In this document: piece by piece, positions 43,941 to 52,845 of the stretch | How positions within the stretch are numbered: the stretch's first letter is position 1 | Layout of the letters: each line of letters opens with the position of its first letter | Origin: Flavonifractor sp. An82 | Lineage (GTDB): Bacteria; Bacillota; Clostridia; Oscillospirales; Oscillospiraceae | DNA length: 64,000 nucleotides | Assembly: GCF_002159265.1 (NCBI RefSeq) | Contig: NZ_NFHG01000001.1 | Span: forward strand, 592,027 to 656,026 | Direction of reading: 5' to 3' | The notes under the pieces: generated by a model | What the model was told of the DNA's origin: nothing | The model's database searches: none | Seen by the model: the letters and a program-made list of their open reading frames with translations, nothing else | Program-made: the position numbers and the translations under genes

Positions 43941-45182
43941 TTACTCGTACAGGGGATATTTGGCGGTGAGCTGGGCCACCTGGGCGCGCAGCTTGTCCTG
44001 ATTGCCCTCGAAGTTGGTGGCAGTCTGCCACATGACCTGGGCAATGACCGCCATGTCCTCCTCCTGGAGGCCCCGGCTGGTGGCGGCGGGGGTGCCCACC
44101 CGGATGCCGGAGGTGACGAAGGGCTTCTCGGGGTCGTTGGGGATGGCGTTCTTGTTGACGGTGATGTTGACCTCGTCCAGGCGGTGCTCCATCTCCTTGC
44201 CGGTGAGGTGGGCGGGCCGCAGGTCCACCAGCATCAGGTGGTTGTCGGTGCCGCCGGACACCAGATCAAAGCCCTCCTTCAGCAGGGCGTCCGCCAGGGC
44301 GGCGGCATTTTTGACGATCTGCTGCTGGTAGGTCTTGAACTCGGGCTTGAGGGCCTCGCCCAGGGCCACTGCCTTGGCAGCAATGATGTGCTCCAGGGGG
44401 CCGCCCTGGCTGCCGGGGAAGATGGCGGAGTCGATCTTCTTGGCCAGCTCCTCCTTGCACAGGATCATGCCGCCGCGGGGACCACGGAGGGTCTTGTGGG
44501 TGGTGGTGGACACCACGTCGGCGTAGGGCACCGGGTTGGGATGGAGCCCGGCAGCCACCAGACCGGCGATGTGGGCCATGTCCACAAAGAGGTAAGCCCC
44601 CACCTCGTGGGCGATGTCGGCAAAGGTCTTGAAGTCGATGATCCGGGGATAGGCGGAGGCGCCGGCCAGGATCATGCGGGGCTTATGCTTCTTGGCCAGA
44701 TCCCGGACCTGATCGTAGTCGATATACCCCTGCTCATTGACGCCGTAGGCCACCATGTTGTAGTTCTTGCCGGAGAAGTTGACGGGAGAGCCGTGGGTCA
44801 GGTGGCCGCCATTGGCAAGGTCCATGCCCAGCACGGTGTCCCCATGCTCACACAGGGCCTGATAGACCGCAAAGTTGGCATTGGCGCCGCAGTGTGGCTG
44901 CACGTTGGCGTGATCGGCGCCGAAAAGCTGGCAGGCCCGCTTGCGGGCGATCTCCTCCACCACGTCCACACACTGGCAGCCGCCGTAGTACCGCTTGCCG
45001 GGATAGCCCTCGGCGTATTTATTGGTAAGCACCGTGCCCGCCGCGGCCAGCACCGCTTCACTGACAAAGTTCTCCGAAGCGATGAGCTCGATGTTGCGCT
45101 GCTGCCGGGCGTACTCCGCCTCAACAGCCTGACCCACCTCCGGGTCCTGTGCGGTGAGAAACTCCATGATATCCTTGACCAA
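43941..45182 (-). CDS. glyA: Serine hydroxymethyltransferase
   Basis: This 413-residue PLP enzyme converts serine and tetrahydrofolate to glycine and methylene-THF. The motifs [39 protein letters not shown] and the PLP lysine in [14 protein letters not shown] are present. The likely start is TTG 45182 behind AAAGGTGG; ATG 45167 is an alternative. It is monocistronic with a near-consensus promoter, divergent from nth. No glycine or folate riboswitch fits in the short leader. Confidence 0.97.
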   Translation of the reverse strand: MVKDIMEFLTAQDPEVGQAVEAEYARQQRNIELIASENFVSEAVLAAAGTVLTNKYAEGYPGKRYYGGCQCVDVVEEIARKRACQLFGADHANVQPHCGANANFAVYQALCEHGDTVLGMDLANGGHLTHGSPVNFSGKNYNMVAYGVNEQGYIDYDQVRDLAKKHKPRMILAGASAYPRIIDFKTFADIAHEVGAYLFVDMAHIAGLVAAGLHPNPVPYADVVSTTTHKTLRGPRGGMILCKEELAKKIDSAIFPGSQGGPLEHIIAAKAVALGEALKPEFKTYQQQIVKNAAALADALLKEGFDLVSGGTDNHLMLVDLRPAHLTGKEMEHRLDEVNITVNKNAIPNDPEKPFVTSGIRVGTPAATSRGLQEEDMAVIAQVMWQTATNFEGNQDKLRAQVAQLTAKYPLYE

Positions 45183-45221
45183 TGTCTGTCGCCACCTTTC
45201 AATTTTTTAGCGATTTAACTC

Positions 45222-45250
45222 ATTATACCGGAAGGTCTGAAAAATTACAA
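45222..45250 (-). promoter_or_regulatory. SigmaA-type promoter for glyA
   Basis: TTGTAA, 17 bases, TATAAT on the minus strand, about 40 bases before the glyA start. Confidence 0.83.
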
Positions 45251-45320
45251 TGGCCGCCATGAGAAAAACCCACTCGTTTTTTGCCCCATTGTGTGTTATA
45301 TTGTCTAACGAGGTGATCCT

Positions 45321-45968
45321 ATGAAAGACCATCAGGATGTCATTGCCATCGTGGAGGAGCTCAAGCGCCTCTACCCCGACGCCCTGTGTTCCCTGCAATA
45401 TCCCAAGCCCTATGAGCTGCTCTTTGCCGTCCGTCTGGCCGCCCAGTGTACCGACGAGCGGGTCAATATGGTCACGCCCGCCCTGTACGCCCGCTTCCCC
45501 ACCCTGGAGTCCCTGGCGGAGGCCGACGTAAGCGAGGTGGAGACCTACATCCACTCCACCGGCTTCTTCCGGGCCAAGGCCCGGGACATCGTGGCCGCCG
45601 CCCGGATGCTGGTGGATGTGTACGGCGGCGTGGTGCCCGACAATATGGAGGACCTGCTCAAGCTGCCCGGCGTGGGCCGCAAGACCGCCAACCTGATTTT
45701 GGGCGACGTGTACAAGACCCCCGGCGTGGTGGTGGCCGACACCCACTGTATCCGCATCACCGGCCTGCTGGGCCTCACCGACGGTACCAAGGACCCGGTG
45801 AAGACCGAGATGCAGCTGCGTAAGGTGCTCCCTCCGGAGGAGTCCAGCGACTTCTGCCACCGGATGGTGCTCCACGGCCGGGCGGTGTGCGTGGCCCGGC
45901 GGCCCGACTGCCAGAACTGTACCCTGCGGCCCTGGTGCGACTTTTTCCAGAAGAGCACCGGCGCGTAA
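45321..45968 (+). CDS. nth: Endonuclease III
   Basis: This 215-residue DNA glycosylase/AP lyase repairs oxidised pyrimidines. The helix-hairpin-helix LPGVGRKTANLILGD contains the catalytic lysine, and VADTHCIRITGLLGL carries the catalytic aspartate. The iron-sulfur cluster cysteines fit CX6CX2CX5C (CVARRPDCQNCTLRPWC). GAGGTG precedes ATG 45321. It is the first gene of the plus-strand half. Confidence 0.97.
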   Translation: MKDHQDVIAIVEELKRLYPDALCSLQYPKPYELLFAVRLAAQCTDERVNMVTPALYARFPTLESLAEADVSEVETYIHSTGFFRAKARDIVAAARMLVDVYGGVVPDNMEDLLKLPGVGRKTANLILGDVYKTPGVVVADTHCIRITGLLGLTDGTKDPVKTEMQLRKVLPPEESSDFCHRMVLHGRAVCVARRPDCQNCTLRPWCDFFQKSTGA

Positions 45969-45984
45969 GCCCTCGCAGCACCTT

Positions 45985-46015
45985 CCGCCCTCCCTGCCCG
46001 GGAGGGCGGATTTTT
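45985..46015 (+). terminator. nth terminator
   Basis: A ten-pair GC-rich stem (CCGCCCTCCC and complement, five-base loop) is followed by ATTTTTC. Confidence 0.88.
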
Positions 46016-46040
46016 CTCAAATTTTATGCCGTAAAAATGC

Positions 46041-46057
46041 ACTAACATTTAACTAAC
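46041..46057 (+). promoter_or_regulatory. Tandem ACTAAC repeats, candidate RHH operator
   Basis: ACTAAC occurs at 46041-46046 and 46052-46057, an 11-base period equal to one helical turn, in the AT-rich region upstream of the small ribbon-helix-helix gene. GCAC and GTGC flank the pair. RHH regulators commonly bind such in-phase repeats near their own promoters. Confidence 0.4.
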
Positions 46058-46110
46058 TATTCGTGCATAAGATATGCTTTGCTTACCACGGATGAAGGGA
46101 GGCAGAGCAT

Positions 46111-46287
46111 ATGGAAAAGACCAACCACCTCAGCATACGGACCGATAAAATCCTTCACGACAAGCTCCAATATGTTGCCGCCTATGAAGGCCGCTCCATG
46201 AGCGGGCAGATCCTCTATCTGATCCAAAGCTGCATCCGGGAATTTGAAAAGGAGCACGGGCCGATTCCGGCGGAGGAATCAAAATGA
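46111..46287 (+). CDS. Arc-type ribbon-helix-helix DNA-binding protein
   Basis: This 58-residue protein reads MEKTNHLSIRTDKILHDKLQ, then YVAAYEGRSMSGQILYLIQS, then a charged tail. The strand (HLSIRT), first helix and the GRSMSGQI turn fit the Arc/MetJ RHH fold. GGGAGG precedes ATG 46111. Its stop overlaps the comF start by four bases. No toxin-like partner is adjacent, so it is more likely a regulator than an antitoxin. Confidence 0.8.
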   Translation: MEKTNHLSIRTDKILHDKLQYVAAYEGRSMSGQILYLIQSCIREFEKEHGPIPAEESK

Positions 46288-46940
46288 ACGGGCCGCTGGG
46301 CTTTGTGCTGGACCTGCTCTTCCCGCCCAAGTGCGTCTTCTGCGGGAAGGTGCTGGACACCGGCGAGGATGGGCTGTGTGCCCGCTGTCAGCGGGAGCTG
46401 CCCTGGCTGACCGACGGCGAGGCGGAGCTGACAGGGGAATTTTTCTGCCTGTGCGCCGCCCCCCTGCGCTACCAGGACAAGGTGCGGGACTCGGTCCGCC
46501 GCTACAAATTCAAGGGCCGCCGGGGCTACTACAAGCTGTACGGCCGGCTGGTGGCTCAGTGCATCCACGACCATCTGGCAGGGCGGTACGACCTCATCAC
46601 CTGGGTCCCCCTCTCCCCCCAGCGAAAAAAGGAGCGTGGCTACGACCAGGCCTTCCTGCTGGCCAGCGCCGCCGCCCTGGAGCTGGGAGAGGTGGCGGTG
46701 GAGACCCTGCGGAAGGACCGGAACACCGAGGCCCAGTCGGGGCTTACCGAAGAGGCCCAGCGCCGGGCCAACGTGCTGGGGGCCTACTCCCCGGTGGACC
46801 CCTCCCTGGTGGAGGGCAAACGGGTGCTCATCATCGACGACGTGGTGACCACCGGCTCCACCCTGTCGGAGTGCGCCCGGGTCCTGCGTACCATGGGGGC
46901 TGAGGATGTCGTGTGTGCCGCTCTCGCCCGGGCCAGATAG
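46284..46940 (+). CDS. comF: ComF family protein (phosphoribosyltransferase-like)
   Basis: This 218-residue protein has an N-terminal zinc-finger-like segment (CVFCGKVLDTGEDGLCARCQ) and a C-terminal phosphoribosyltransferase domain with the PRPP loop RVLIIDDVVTTGSTLSECA. KERGYDQAFLLA is the conserved ComF motif. In competent bacteria ComF helps DNA uptake; here no comF-operon partner helicase (comFA) is present. It overlaps the RHH gene. Confidence 0.92.
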   Translation: MNGPLGFVLDLLFPPKCVFCGKVLDTGEDGLCARCQRELPWLTDGEAELTGEFFCLCAAPLRYQDKVRDSVRRYKFKGRRGYYKLYGRLVAQCIHDHLAGRYDLITWVPLSPQRKKERGYDQAFLLASAAALELGEVAVETLRKDRNTEAQSGLTEEAQRRANVLGAYSPVDPSLVEGKRVLIIDDVVTTGSTLSECARVLRTMGAEDVVCAALARAR

Positions 46941-46994
46941 GCGGTCTGACCGTGGGCCGACTGGTAATCTTCAGAAAATTAGCGGAAATTTACG

Positions 46995-47023
46995 TTGAAA
47001 TAGCGGACATACTTCTGTATAAT
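46995..47023 (+). promoter_or_regulatory. Consensus sigmaA promoter for mreB
   Basis: TTGAAA, 17 bases, TATAAT, about 80 bases before mreB. Confidence 0.87.
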
Positions 47024-47103
47024 ATTATAGATTCCATGCAAATGTGAACTCTGGAAGAACCACTCCATTCACAAGATAGATCAAAGAACTTCGAGGTGCA
47101 GGT

Positions 47104-48126
47104 ATGTTCAGTAAGGATATCGGTATTGACCTGGGTACAGCTTCTATCCTGGTCTATGTAAAGGGTAAGGGCGTGGTGCTGCGGGAGCCCTCCGTGGTGG
47201 CCATTGACAAGAATACGGGCAAGCTGCTCAAGGTGGGCACCGAGGCGCAGCAGATGCTGGGCCGTACCCCCGGCAACATCGTTGCCATCCGTCCCCTGCG
47301 GGAGGGCGTCATCTCCGACTACGATATGACCGAGCGTATGCTCAAGGAGTTCATCCGCAAGGTGACCTCCTTCCGGCTCTTCAAGCCCCGCATCGTCATC
47401 TGCGTCCCCTCCGGCATCACCGAGGTGGAGGAGCGCGCCGTCATCGATGCCGGCATCCAGGCCGGCGCCCGCCGTGTGTACCTCATTGAGGAGCCCGTGG
47501 CCGCCGCCATCGGCGCCGGTATCGACATCGCCAAGCCCGACGGCCACATGATCGTGGACATCGGCGGCGGCACCACCGACATCGCCGTCATCTCCCTGTC
47601 CGGCATCGTGGAGTCCACCTCCATCAAGATCGCCGGCGACCAGTTTGACGAGGCCATCATCAAGTATATCCGCCGCAAGCACAACGTGCTCATCGGCGAG
47701 CGCACCGCTGAGGAGCTGAAGATGCAGATCGGCTGCGTCTTCCCCCGCCCCGAGGAGCAGACCGTGGAGATCAAGGGCCGCTGCCTGATGACCGGCCTGC
47801 CCCGGGTGTTCTCCGTGTCCTCCAGCGAGATGATCGAGGCCTTTGAGGAGGTCTCCACCCGCATTCTGGAGGCCATCCACGGCGTGCTGGAGCGCACTCC
47901 CCCCGAACTGGTGGCCGATATCTCCACCAACGGCATCGTCATGACCGGCGGCGGCTCCCTGGTCTGGGGCTTCGACAAGCTCATCGAGTCCCACACCGGC
48001 ATCGAGACCCATGTGGCCGACGACGCCATCTCCTGTGTGGCTTACGGCACCGGCAAGAGCCTGGACGACGTGGACTCCATGCAGGACGGCACCATCAACC
48101 TGTCCCGCCGCAAGCAGATGAACTGA
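47104..48126 (+). CDS. mreB: MreB/Mbl rod-shape actin homologue
   Basis: This 340-residue cytoskeletal ATPase guides lateral wall synthesis. It starts MFSKDIGIDLGTASILVYVK, with the phosphate-1 motif DLGT (9-12), the HMIVDIGGGTTDIAVISLSG phosphate-2 segment and IVMTGGGSLVWGFDKLI adenosine motif. It stands alone without mreC or mreD, which fits an Mbl-like paralogue. GAGGTG lies upstream. Confidence 0.95.
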   Translation: MFSKDIGIDLGTASILVYVKGKGVVLREPSVVAIDKNTGKLLKVGTEAQQMLGRTPGNIVAIRPLREGVISDYDMTERMLKEFIRKVTSFRLFKPRIVICVPSGITEVEERAVIDAGIQAGARRVYLIEEPVAAAIGAGIDIAKPDGHMIVDIGGGTTDIAVISLSGIVESTSIKIAGDQFDEAIIKYIRRKHNVLIGERTAEELKMQIGCVFPRPEEQTVEIKGRCLMTGLPRVFSVSSSEMIEAFEEVSTRILEAIHGVLERTPPELVADISTNGIVMTGGGSLVWGFDKLIESHTGIETHVADDAISCVAYGTGKSLDDVDSMQDGTINLSRRKQMN

Positions 48127-48140
48127 ATATGACCCTCATT

Positions 48141-48177
48141 GGGCGTGCCGCTGACAATGCGGCACGCCCCTTTTTTT
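48141..48177 (+). terminator. mreB terminator
   Basis: A perfect 11-pair stem (GGGCGTGCCGC and complement, seven-base loop) is followed by C and seven T. Confidence 0.94.
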
Positions 48178-48205
48178 GTTTCGGATTGACAAAGAAATAT
48201 CATAC

Positions 48206-48234
48206 TTGACTTTTGGCCTTTTAAGTGCTAAACT
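48206..48234 (+). promoter_or_regulatory. SigmaA-type promoter for the ABC importer operon
   Basis: TTGACT, 17 bases, TAAACT. A second TTGACA 20 bases upstream has no -10 partner. A small hairpin (TGAGC and GCTCA) follows in the leader. Confidence 0.7.
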
Positions 48235-48294
48235 GCAAAAGCAAGATGAGCTTTTGGAAAACGCTCACCGACTTACGCAGGAAAGAGGTTTGAT

Positions 48295-49332
48295 GTGATG
48301 AAGAAGAGAATGCTTGCCGGCCTGCTCACCGGCGTTATGGCCCTGTCCCTGACCGCCTGCGGCGGCACCTCCGGCGGCAACGCCAACACCCCCTCCGGCG
48401 GCGCCTCCCCCTCCGGCTCCGGTGAGACCGGCTCCGGCAGCGCGGGCAGCTACAAGGTGGGCGTTGTCCAGCTGGCGCAGCACGAGGCCCTGGACGCCGC
48501 TACCCAGGGTTTCCAGGATAAACTGAAGGAGCTGATCGAGGCCGACGGCGGCTCTGTTGAGATCGAGTATCAAAACGCCTCCGGCGATTCCGCCAACTGT
48601 ACCACCATCGTCAACGGCTTCGTGTCCTCCGGCGTGGATCTGATCATGGCCAACGCCACCGCCGCTCTCCAGGCGGCTCAGGCCGGCACCGTGGATATCC
48701 CCGTCCTGGGCACCTCCATTTCCGACTACGGCACCGCTCTGGGCGTCAGCGACTGGACCGGTACCACCGGCACCAACATCTCCGGCACCACCGATCTGGC
48801 TCCTCTGGACGGTCAGGCTGAGATGCTCCAGGAGCTCTTCCCCGACGCCACCACCGTGGGTCTGCTCTACTGCTCCGCCGAGCCCAACTCCGCCTACCAG
48901 ATCAACACCATCAAGCCGATCCTGGAGGACATGGGCTACACCTGCACCGAGTACGCCTTCACCGACTCCAATGACGTGGCTTCCGTGGCTCAGAACGCCG
49001 CCTCCAACAGCGACGTGATCTACATCCCCACTGATAACACCGCCGCCTCCTGCACCGAGGCCATTGCCAACGTGGTCCTCCCCGCCAAGGTGCCCGTCAT
49101 CGCCGGCGAGCAGGGCATCTGCGCCGGCTGCGGCGTAGCCACCCTGTCCATCGACTACTACGAACTGGGCCAGGTCACCGGTGAGATGGCCTACGAGATC
49201 CTGGTGAACGGCGCCAACCCCGGCGAGATGGAAGTGCAGCCCGCTCCCAACTTCACCAAGATGTACAACGCCGCCAACTGTGAGGCCCTGGGCATCACCG
49301 TTCCCGACGGCTACACCGCCATCGAGAGCTAA
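48295..49332 (+). CDS. ABC transporter substrate-binding lipoprotein (TrpX/PF04392-like)
   Basis: This 345-residue lipoprotein has a signal peptide ending in the lipobox LTAC (acylated cysteine about residue 22) and a glycine/serine/proline-rich linker. The body (YKVGVVQLAQHEALDAATQG, PVLGTSISDYGTALG, VGLLYCSAEPNSAYQINTIK) matches the ABC_sub_bind family, which includes tryptophan-type (TrpX) importers. Start is GTG 48295 or ATG 48298. A terminator separates it from the permease, as expected when the binding protein is made in excess. The ligand is not determined. Confidence 0.92.
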   Translation: MMKKRMLAGLLTGVMALSLTACGGTSGGNANTPSGGASPSGSGETGSGSAGSYKVGVVQLAQHEALDAATQGFQDKLKELIEADGGSVEIEYQNASGDSANCTTIVNGFVSSGVDLIMANATAALQAAQAGTVDIPVLGTSISDYGTALGVSDWTGTTGTNISGTTDLAPLDGQAEMLQELFPDATTVGLLYCSAEPNSAYQINTIKPILEDMGYTCTEYAFTDSNDVASVAQNAASNSDVIYIPTDNTAASCTEAIANVVLPAKVPVIAGEQGICAGCGVATLSIDYYELGQVTGEMAYEILVNGANPGEMEVQPAPNFTKMYNAANCEALGITVPDGYTAIES

Positions 49333-49361
49333 GGCGGAGTCCCCTTCCTGGCTACTCAGCT

Positions 49362-49396
49362 AAAAAGCGGAAAAGGCTTTTCCTTTTCCGCTTTTT
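49362..49396 (+). terminator. Terminator after the substrate-binding protein gene
   Basis: A perfect 15-pair stem (AAAAAGCGGAAAAGG and complement, five-base loop) ends in TTTTT. Read-through is needed to reach the permease and ATPase genes. Confidence 0.9.
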
Positions 49397-49454
49397 GCTG
49401 TATCATATACATCGTGTGTACGCAGCACAGATAACTGTACGGGAGGAATCAAAC

Positions 49455-50402
49455 GTGGAATTTTTCACAAGCCTGCTCTCCGCGCTGCCAGGCGCGGTGG
49501 CGCAGGGGCTGATCTGGGGCCTGATGGCCATCGGCGTGTACATTACCTATAAAGTACTGGACCTGGCCGACCTGACAGTGGACGGCACCATGGCCACCGG
49601 CGGCGCGGTATGCATCATCCTGATGACCAACGGCGTAAACGTGTGGGTAGCCATGCTGTGCGCCTTCCTGGCCGGTATGCTGGCGGGCCTGGTCACCGGC
49701 GTGCTCCATACCTTCATGGGCATCCCCGCCATCCTGGCCGGTATCCTGACCCAGCTGGCCCTCTACTCCATCAACCTGCGGATCATGGACGGCAAGGCCA
49801 ACACCGCCATCAACCCGAATAACTTCGACCTGCTGGTCTCCCTGCGCAACGTGCGCAGCCTGACCCTGGAGAATCCCATCTTCGTGGCGGCGGTATTCAC
49901 CATCGTCATCATTGCGGTACTCTACTGGTTCTTCGGCACCTCTCTGGGCTGCTCCATCCGTGCCACCGGCGCCAACCCCAACATGAGCCGGGCCCAGGGC
50001 ATCAACGTCAACTTCAACAAGGTGCTGGGCCTGATGATTTCCAACGGTCTGGTGGCGCTGGCCAGCGCCCTCTACTGCCAGTACCAGGGCTTTGCCGACG
50101 TCAACGCCGGCCGGGGCGCCATCGTCATCGGCCTGGCCGCCGTCATCATCGGTGAGGTGCTCTTCAGCCGCATCTTCCGCAACTTCGCCCTGAAGCTGCT
50201 GTCGGTGGCCCTGGGCGCGGTGATCTACTATGTGGTCATCCAGATCGTCCTGACCGCCGGTCTGAACACCAACGACCTGAAGCTCATCACCGCCGTGGTG
50301 GTGGCCATCTTCCTGGCCATTCCCTACTGGAAGGGCAAATATTTCCGGGGCAAGATGAAGATTCCTGCCGCCGCCGGAAAGGAGGCCAACCCCAATGCTT
50401 GA
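49455..50402 (+). CDS. ABC transporter permease (TrpY-like)
   Basis: This 315-residue membrane protein starts at GTG 49455 (VEFFTSLLSALPGAVAQGLI) behind GGGAGG. It has eight to nine hydrophobic segments, the substrate-gate motif YKVLDLADLTVDGTMATGGA typical of the family and TSLGCSIRATGANPNMSRAQ for coupling to the ATPase. It overlaps the ATPase gene by eight bases. It works with the lipoprotein encoded upstream. Confidence 0.93.
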   Translation: MEFFTSLLSALPGAVAQGLIWGLMAIGVYITYKVLDLADLTVDGTMATGGAVCIILMTNGVNVWVAMLCAFLAGMLAGLVTGVLHTFMGIPAILAGILTQLALYSINLRIMDGKANTAINPNNFDLLVSLRNVRSLTLENPIFVAAVFTIVIIAVLYWFFGTSLGCSIRATGANPNMSRAQGINVNFNKVLGLMISNGLVALASALYCQYQGFADVNAGRGAIVIGLAAVIIGEVLFSRIFRNFALKLLSVALGAVIYYVVIQIVLTAGLNTNDLKLITAVVVAIFLAIPYWKGKYFRGKMKIPAAAGKEANPNA

Positions 50403-51174
50403 ACTGAAAGGGATCTACAAGACCTTTAACCGGGGCACCGTCAACGAGAAGGTAGCCATCAACGGCCTGGACCTGAAGCTGGAGGACGGCGACTTCGTCA
50501 CCGTCATCGGCGGCAACGGCGCCGGCAAGTCCACCACCCTGAACCTGATCGCCGGTGTGTATCCTGTGGACGCCGGCACCATCACCCTCAACGGCGTGGA
50601 CATCACCAACCTGCCCGAGCACAAGCGGGCCAAGTACCTGGGCCGTGTGTTCCAGGACCCCATGATGGGCACCGCCGCCACCATGGGCATCGAGGAGAAT
50701 CTGGCCCTGGCCTACCGCCGGGGACAGACCCGGGGTCTGCGCTACGGCATCAACAACGAGGAGCGCAAGCTGTATCGTGAGAAGCTGGCCATCCTGGGCC
50801 TGGGTCTGGAGGACCGCATGACCAGCAAGGTGGGCCTGCTCTCCGGCGGCCAGCGGCAGGCCCTCACCCTGCTGATGGCCACCCTGCAAAAGCCCGACCT
50901 GCTGCTGCTGGACGAGCACACTGCGGCCCTGGACCCCAAGACCGCCGACAAGGTGCTCCAGATCACCGAGAGCATCGTGGCCCGGGACAACCTGACCACC
51001 CTGATGGTGACCCACAACATGAAAAACGCCATCCAGTACGGCAACCGCCTCATTATGATGGACGCCGGCCGGGTGGTGGTGGACATCCGGGGCGAGGAAA
51101 AGAAGAACCTCACCGTCCGTGACCTGCTGGACAAGTTCAACGTGGAAAGCGACCGGATGCTCCTCAGTGAATAA
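50395..51174 (+). CDS. ABC transporter ATP-binding protein (TrpZ-like)
   Basis: This 259-residue ATPase has Walker A GGNGAGKST (39-47), signature LLSGGQRQALTLL, Walker B LLLLDEHTAALD, and the H-loop VTHNM. It powers the importer encoded by the two upstream genes. It starts within the permease gene, so translation is probably coupled. A bidirectional terminator follows the stop. Confidence 0.96.
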   Translation: MLELKGIYKTFNRGTVNEKVAINGLDLKLEDGDFVTVIGGNGAGKSTTLNLIAGVYPVDAGTITLNGVDITNLPEHKRAKYLGRVFQDPMMGTAATMGIEENLALAYRRGQTRGLRYGINNEERKLYREKLAILGLGLEDRMTSKVGLLSGGQRQALTLLMATLQKPDLLLLDEHTAALDPKTADKVLQITESIVARDNLTTLMVTHNMKNAIQYGNRLIMMDAGRVVVDIRGEEKKNLTVRDLLDKFNVESDRMLLSE

Positions 51175-51185
51175 CGACAAAAAGA

Positions 51186-51217
51186 AAACCGGGTACCTTA
51201 CAGGTACCCGGTTTTTT
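51186..51217. terminator. Bidirectional terminator between ABC operon and coaX
   Basis: A perfect 13-pair stem (AAACCGGGTACCT and complement, three-base loop) has a T-run on both sides. It serves the convergent ABC ATPase and coaX genes. Confidence 0.94.
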
Positions 51218-52002
51218 TACGCATTTCCGGCCTTCTTCTCCCGCTCATAGATGATGCGCAGGCCGTCCAGCACCAGCTGGGGGTCCACCACGTCGATAAG
51301 ATCGGTGTTGTCCGCCACCATCCGGGCCAGACCGCCGGTGGCGATCACCTTCACGTCTGGCTCCCCGATCTCCGCCTTGGCCTGGCGGATCAGGTACTCC
51401 ATGGCCCCGATGTAGCCCATGACGGCCCCCGCCTGGATCTGGCCCACGGCGGTGGTGCTGAGTACGGTGCCCGGCTTCACCAGCTCCACCCGGGGCAGCA
51501 GGGCGGTCTTCTGGAACAGGCCGTCAATGGATACCCGCACACCGGCGGTGATGCAGCCGCCCAGATACACCCCGTCCCGGCTCACCGCATCAAGAGTGGT
51601 GGCGGTGCCGAAGTCCAGCACGATGAGAGGCGCGCCGTACTTGGCCATGGCGGCGATATCCGCCGCTGCCCGGTCGGGGCCCAGCCGCTCCTCACTGGCG
51701 CAGGGCACATAGGGCAGTCGGGGGTCCAGTCCGTCGTCCAGCACCAGCGGGGTCTTGCCCACATACTTTTTCATGGCGTTGGTCAGGGTGTGCATCACCT
51801 GGGGCACCACCGAGCCGATGACCACGTCCTCGATCTGGTCCAGCTCCAGCCCGAAGCGCTGAAAGTACTGGCACACCAGCAGACCCAGCTCGTCCGAGGT
51901 GCGGTCCCCGTCCGTCATGGTGCGGAAGCTGCCCTTCAGCTCCTCCCCTTCATAGATGCCGAACACCATATTGGTGTTGCCCACGTCCACCGCAAGCAGC
52001 AT
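51217..52002 (-). CDS. coaX: Type III pantothenate kinase
   Basis: This 261-residue enzyme performs the first step of coenzyme A synthesis. It starts MLLAVDVGNTNMVFGIYEGE; ATG 52002 is preferred over 52008 because of spacing to GGGAAGGG. The ASKHA motifs DVGNTN, ERLGPDRAADIAA and VLDFGTATTLDAV are present; IGAMEYLIRQAK follows. It lies just after a phosphodiesterase gene on the minus strand. Confidence 0.95.
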   Translation of the reverse strand: MLLAVDVGNTNMVFGIYEGEELKGSFRTMTDGDRTSDELGLLVCQYFQRFGLELDQIEDVVIGSVVPQVMHTLTNAMKKYVGKTPLVLDDGLDPRLPYVPCASEERLGPDRAAADIAAMAKYGAPLIVLDFGTATTLDAVSRDGVYLGGCITAGVRVSIDGLFQKTALLPRVELVKPGTVLSTTAVGQIQAGAVMGYIGAMEYLIRQAKAEIGEPDVKVIATGGLARMVADNTDLIDVVDPQLVLDGLRIIYEREKKAGNA

Positions 52003-52020
52003 AGCCATCCCTTCCCTTTC

Positions 52021-52488
52021 TTATAAATGACTCAGGTAGCACACCGCGCCGCCGTCCTCCAGCACGGCCACCGCGTAGGTGTGCGCCCCAAAGGTACCCA
52101 CCGAGCCGGGATTGACGATCCACAGCCCGTTTTCAAACTCACAGAAGGCCTCATGGGTGTGGCCGAAGCAGAGCAGATGGGCGCCCGCCTCCCGGGCCGC
52201 CCGGATGGCCATGCCCATGCCCATCTTCACATGGTAGATGTGGCCGTGGGTCATGAGGATCTTGCAGCCGTCCAGAGTGAAAACCCGCTCCTCCGGCAGG
52301 TCGGGCCGCCGCCCGTCGCAGTTGCCCGGCACATAGGTCACCGGAATGTGGGGGAACTTTTTCGCCAGTTCCTCTGCGTCCCGGGCCAGATCCCCCAGGT
52401 GGAGGATACGGTCGGGGCTCTCCAGCCGCACCACGTCCTCCATATTGGCCACATTGCCGTGGGAATCGGAAAAAATCAGCAGTTTCAT
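52021..52488 (-). CDS. YfcE/MJ0936-family metallophosphoesterase
   Basis: This 155-residue protein starts MKLLIFSDSHGNVANMEDVV and has the ligands in SDSHGN, HLGDLARD, PGNCDG and FGHTHEAF, with GSVGTFG replacing the usual PGS-end. It is the family of small calcineurin-like phosphodiesterases. The substrate is unknown. It precedes coaX by 18 bases. Confidence 0.93.
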   Translation of the reverse strand: MKLLIFSDSHGNVANMEDVVRLESPDRILHLGDLARDAEELAKKFPHIPVTYVPGNCDGRRPDLPEERVFTLDGCKILMTHGHIYHVKMGMGMAIRAAREAGAHLLCFGHTHEAFCEFENGLWIVNPGSVGTFGAHTYAVAVLEDGGAVCYLSHL

Positions 52489-52560
52489 AGCATCACCTTT
52501 CCAGAGGCAGCACATATAATGAAATGAACGCCACTATATATTAGGGATGGAGCTGATGGT

Positions 52561-52824
52561 ATGGATCAGAAGAAAGCCGACCCCACCGCCCTGCTGGAGC
52601 ACAACCGGGCCAAACTGGAGCAGGTGATCCGCTCAGAGGACGCCCAGCGGCTGATGGAGCTGCTCAACCGGAATGCCGGCGGCAAGCTGAAGAGCGCCGC
52701 CGCCTCCGCCGCCCTGGGGGACACCAAGGACCTGCTGGCCATGGTACGCCAGGTGATGCAGAATCCGGAGGGCTCCAGGCTGGTGGAGCGGCTCAGCCAG
52801 ACCGCGCCCAAGGAAAACCAGTAG
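52561..52824 (+). CDS. Small helical protein of unknown function
   Basis: This 87-residue protein is not recognised. It is predicted all-alpha (HNRAKLEQVIRSEDAQRLME, AAASAALGDTKDLLAMVRQV) without membrane segments or cysteines. GGAG lies upstream of ATG 52561. It is the first of three small consecutive genes and has a weak promoter region shared with the divergent phosphoesterase gene. Base composition is like its neighbours. Confidence 0.72.
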   Translation: MDQKKADPTALLEHNRAKLEQVIRSEDAQRLMELLNRNAGGKLKSAAASAALGDTKDLLAMVRQVMQNPEGSRLVERLSQTAPKENQ

Positions 52825-52845
52825 TTCAGCAAGGAGGGATGGCCC

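Noticed and set aside
43584..45218. A 544-residue plus-strand frame joining the repeat to the antisense of glyA
   Set aside because: It is antisense to glyA over most of its length and shows no domain; only the start of the repeat might be translated.
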